Source: Romboutsia timonensis (GTDB lineage: Bacteria > Bacillota > Clostridia > Peptostreptococcales > Peptostreptococcaceae). Taken from it: DNA of 34,988 nt. The position numbers and the translations under genes are program-made. Positions 34,158 to 34,988 of this stretch are shown piece after piece. How positions within the stretch are numbered: position 1 is the first letter of the stretch; every line of letters begins with the position of its first letter. The notes beneath the pieces are model-generated. The model saw only the letters and a list, made by a program, of their open reading frames with translations, was not told where the DNA came from and did no database searches. The stretch covers positions 138,772 through 173,759 of the forward strand of contig NZ_LT629849.1 of assembly GCF_900106845.1 (NCBI RefSeq), written 5' to 3'.

Positions 34158-34206
34158 ATTTATAAATTAATGGGTAAAGCATATGCTTTACTCTTTATTT
34201 ATAAAT
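34158..34206 (+). terminator. Palindromic 3' hairpin after flagellin copy 4
   Basis: Same as after copy 1 (core palindrome 34174-34191). Confidence 0.65.
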
Positions 34207-34322
34207 ACAATAACTTATAAGTATAGATTATTAGACGATATAAAATATTATAGAATCTAATAATTTTATTTGATTTTAGTATTTATTTATACAGAAAAAT
34301 AAATATTTTTAATGCAAAAGTA

Positions 34323-34435
34323 TAAAGTATTAAAAATATTTAACGTATGTATATAGTATATAAAAAAATACTTTACCAAGTATATAAAGATTTAATAAAA
34401 AATGACAAGGATGTCGAAAAACTAAGGAGAGTACA
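34323..34435 (+). promoter_or_regulatory. Leader of flagellin copy 5
   Basis: Identical to the copy 2 leader: promoter-like motif and GGA-loop hairpin at 34404-34415. Confidence 0.65.
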
Positions 34436-34988
34436 ATGAGAATAAATACAAATTTAAATGCTATGGTAGCAACAAATCAAATGGCAAAAAATACAGCATT
34501 ATCAGGAGCTTCTATGGAGAAGTTATCAACAGGTTTAAGAATAACTAAAGCTGGAGATGATGCAACAGGACTAGCAATATCTGAAAAAATGAGAGCACAA
34601 ATAAGAGGTATGGAACAAGCAGATAGAAACGTACAAGACGGAATATCAATGGTTCAAACTGCAGAAGGTGCTATGGAAGAAATAGGGAACATAACTCAAA
34701 GAATGAGAGAGTTAACAGTACAAGCTTCAAATGAAACTAATACAGCTGATGATAGAACAAAGATAACAGAAGAATTAACTCAATTAAATGAAGAAATAAC
34801 AAGAATAGCAGAAAGCACAACTTTCAACAATGAAAAAATATTAGTTGGAGGTAAAGGGTTTGATGCGGCGAGTATAAGTGCAGATAGTGTATCAGATTTA
34901 AAAATAACTTCAAATCTTAGTGGTATAGATGGTATATCATTTGAAGTAGATAATGCTCAAAATACAGTTACAATAACATTAAAGAATG
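34436..34988 (+). CDS. fliC: Flagellin, copy 5 (5' part, cut by the window end)
   Basis: The first 184 codons match copies 1 and 2 (TADDRT version, same segment through [19 protein letters not shown]). The window ends exactly where copies 1 and 2 begin to differ, so its centre type is unknown. Start and SD are as in the other copies. Confidence 0.95.
   Translation, partial: MRINTNLNAMVATNQMAKNTALSGASMEKLSTGLRITKAGDDATGLAISEKMRAQIRGMEQADRNVQDGISMVQTAEGAMEEIGNITQRMRELTVQASNETNTADDRTKITEELTQLNEEITRIAESTTFNNEKILVGGKGFDAASISADSVSDLKITSNLSGIDGISFEVDNAQNTVTITLKN

Larger units (their letters stand above)
28545..34988 (+). repeat. Tandem flagellin array, repeat unit 1.43-1.45 kb, at least 4.5 units
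   Basis: Units begin at 28545, 29978, 31414, 32859 and 34295, with spacing 1433, 1436, 1445 and 1436 bp. Each contains 31 bases homologous to the end of the FliT-like gene, promoter motif, CsrA-type hairpin, fliC, a palindromic 3' hairpin and spacer. Intergenic parts are virtually identical in units 1-4; the array continues past the window end. Confidence 0.95.

Noticed and set aside
28545-34988. Regular repeats as a CRISPR array
   Set aside because: The repeat unit is over 1.4 kb and codes for flagellin; no short repeats with spacers and no cas genes are seen.

Overview
The window is about 28-30% GC by eye. It looks like a chromosomal segment of a motile, Gram-positive anaerobe of the Peptostreptococcaceae (Clostridioides / Paraclostridium / Romboutsia relatives). 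The evidence is CWB2 cell-wall anchoring modules, an NPQTG-type sorting signal, a tmRNA with tag ANDNYALAA, and a late flagellar operon whose gene order matches, from memory, the C. difficile F3 locus (lytic transglycosylase, YaaR, FliN-like, FlgM, FlgN, FlgK, FlgL, FliW, CsrA, FliS, FliD, small protein, FliC). The species cannot be fixed from sequence alone; the flagellin is clearly not that of C. difficile.

Layout. Positions 1-166 are the tail of an IS3-family element. An AraC-type regulator (minus strand) diverges from the RNA quality-control block rnr - smpB - ssrA (1.3-4.6 kb). Directly after ssrA lies a 4.5-kb cassette: an ATP-binding protein, two six-helix permeases, an OmpR-type response regulator and a histidine kinase. 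It resembles lantibiotic/bacitracin immunity systems. The cassette is bounded by 39-bp perfect direct repeats of the ssrA 3' end plus terminator (4586-4624 and 9103-9141), the footprint of a tmRNA-targeted integration, but no integrase is present.

From 9.6 to 21.1 kb is a cell-surface and insertion-sequence zone. It holds a secreted M6-type metalloprotease with two Ig-like repeats and a CWB2 anchor, remains of sortase-anchored proteins, an intact IS30 element, an older IS30 fragment, an Ig-repeat NPQTG surface protein broken by IS30 and by a nonsense codon, an IS630-type element with a -1 frameshift site, a compact GC-rich structured segment, an unrecognised three-repeat tail-anchored protein, and an NlpC/P60 peptidase. 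Two diverged copies of one surface-protein tail, terminator and flagellar-type promoter (about 13.76-13.98 and 20.96-21.17 kb) bracket most of this zone.

From 21.1 kb to the end is the late flagellar operon, then at least five tandem flagellin genes on a 1.43-1.45 kb repeat unit (the fifth is cut by the window end). Each flagellin has its own promoter-like motif (TAAA-N16-ACGTAT, shared with the flagellar operon promoter), a leader hairpin presenting GGA in a near-perfect CsrA site, and a palindromic 3' hairpin. FlgM (anti-sigma-28), FliW and CsrA (flagellin partner-switch) and FliS (flagellin chaperone) in the upstream operon form a regulatory set suited to controlling this multi-copy flagellin output. 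The flagellins are mosaics, implying recombination or gene conversion within the array.
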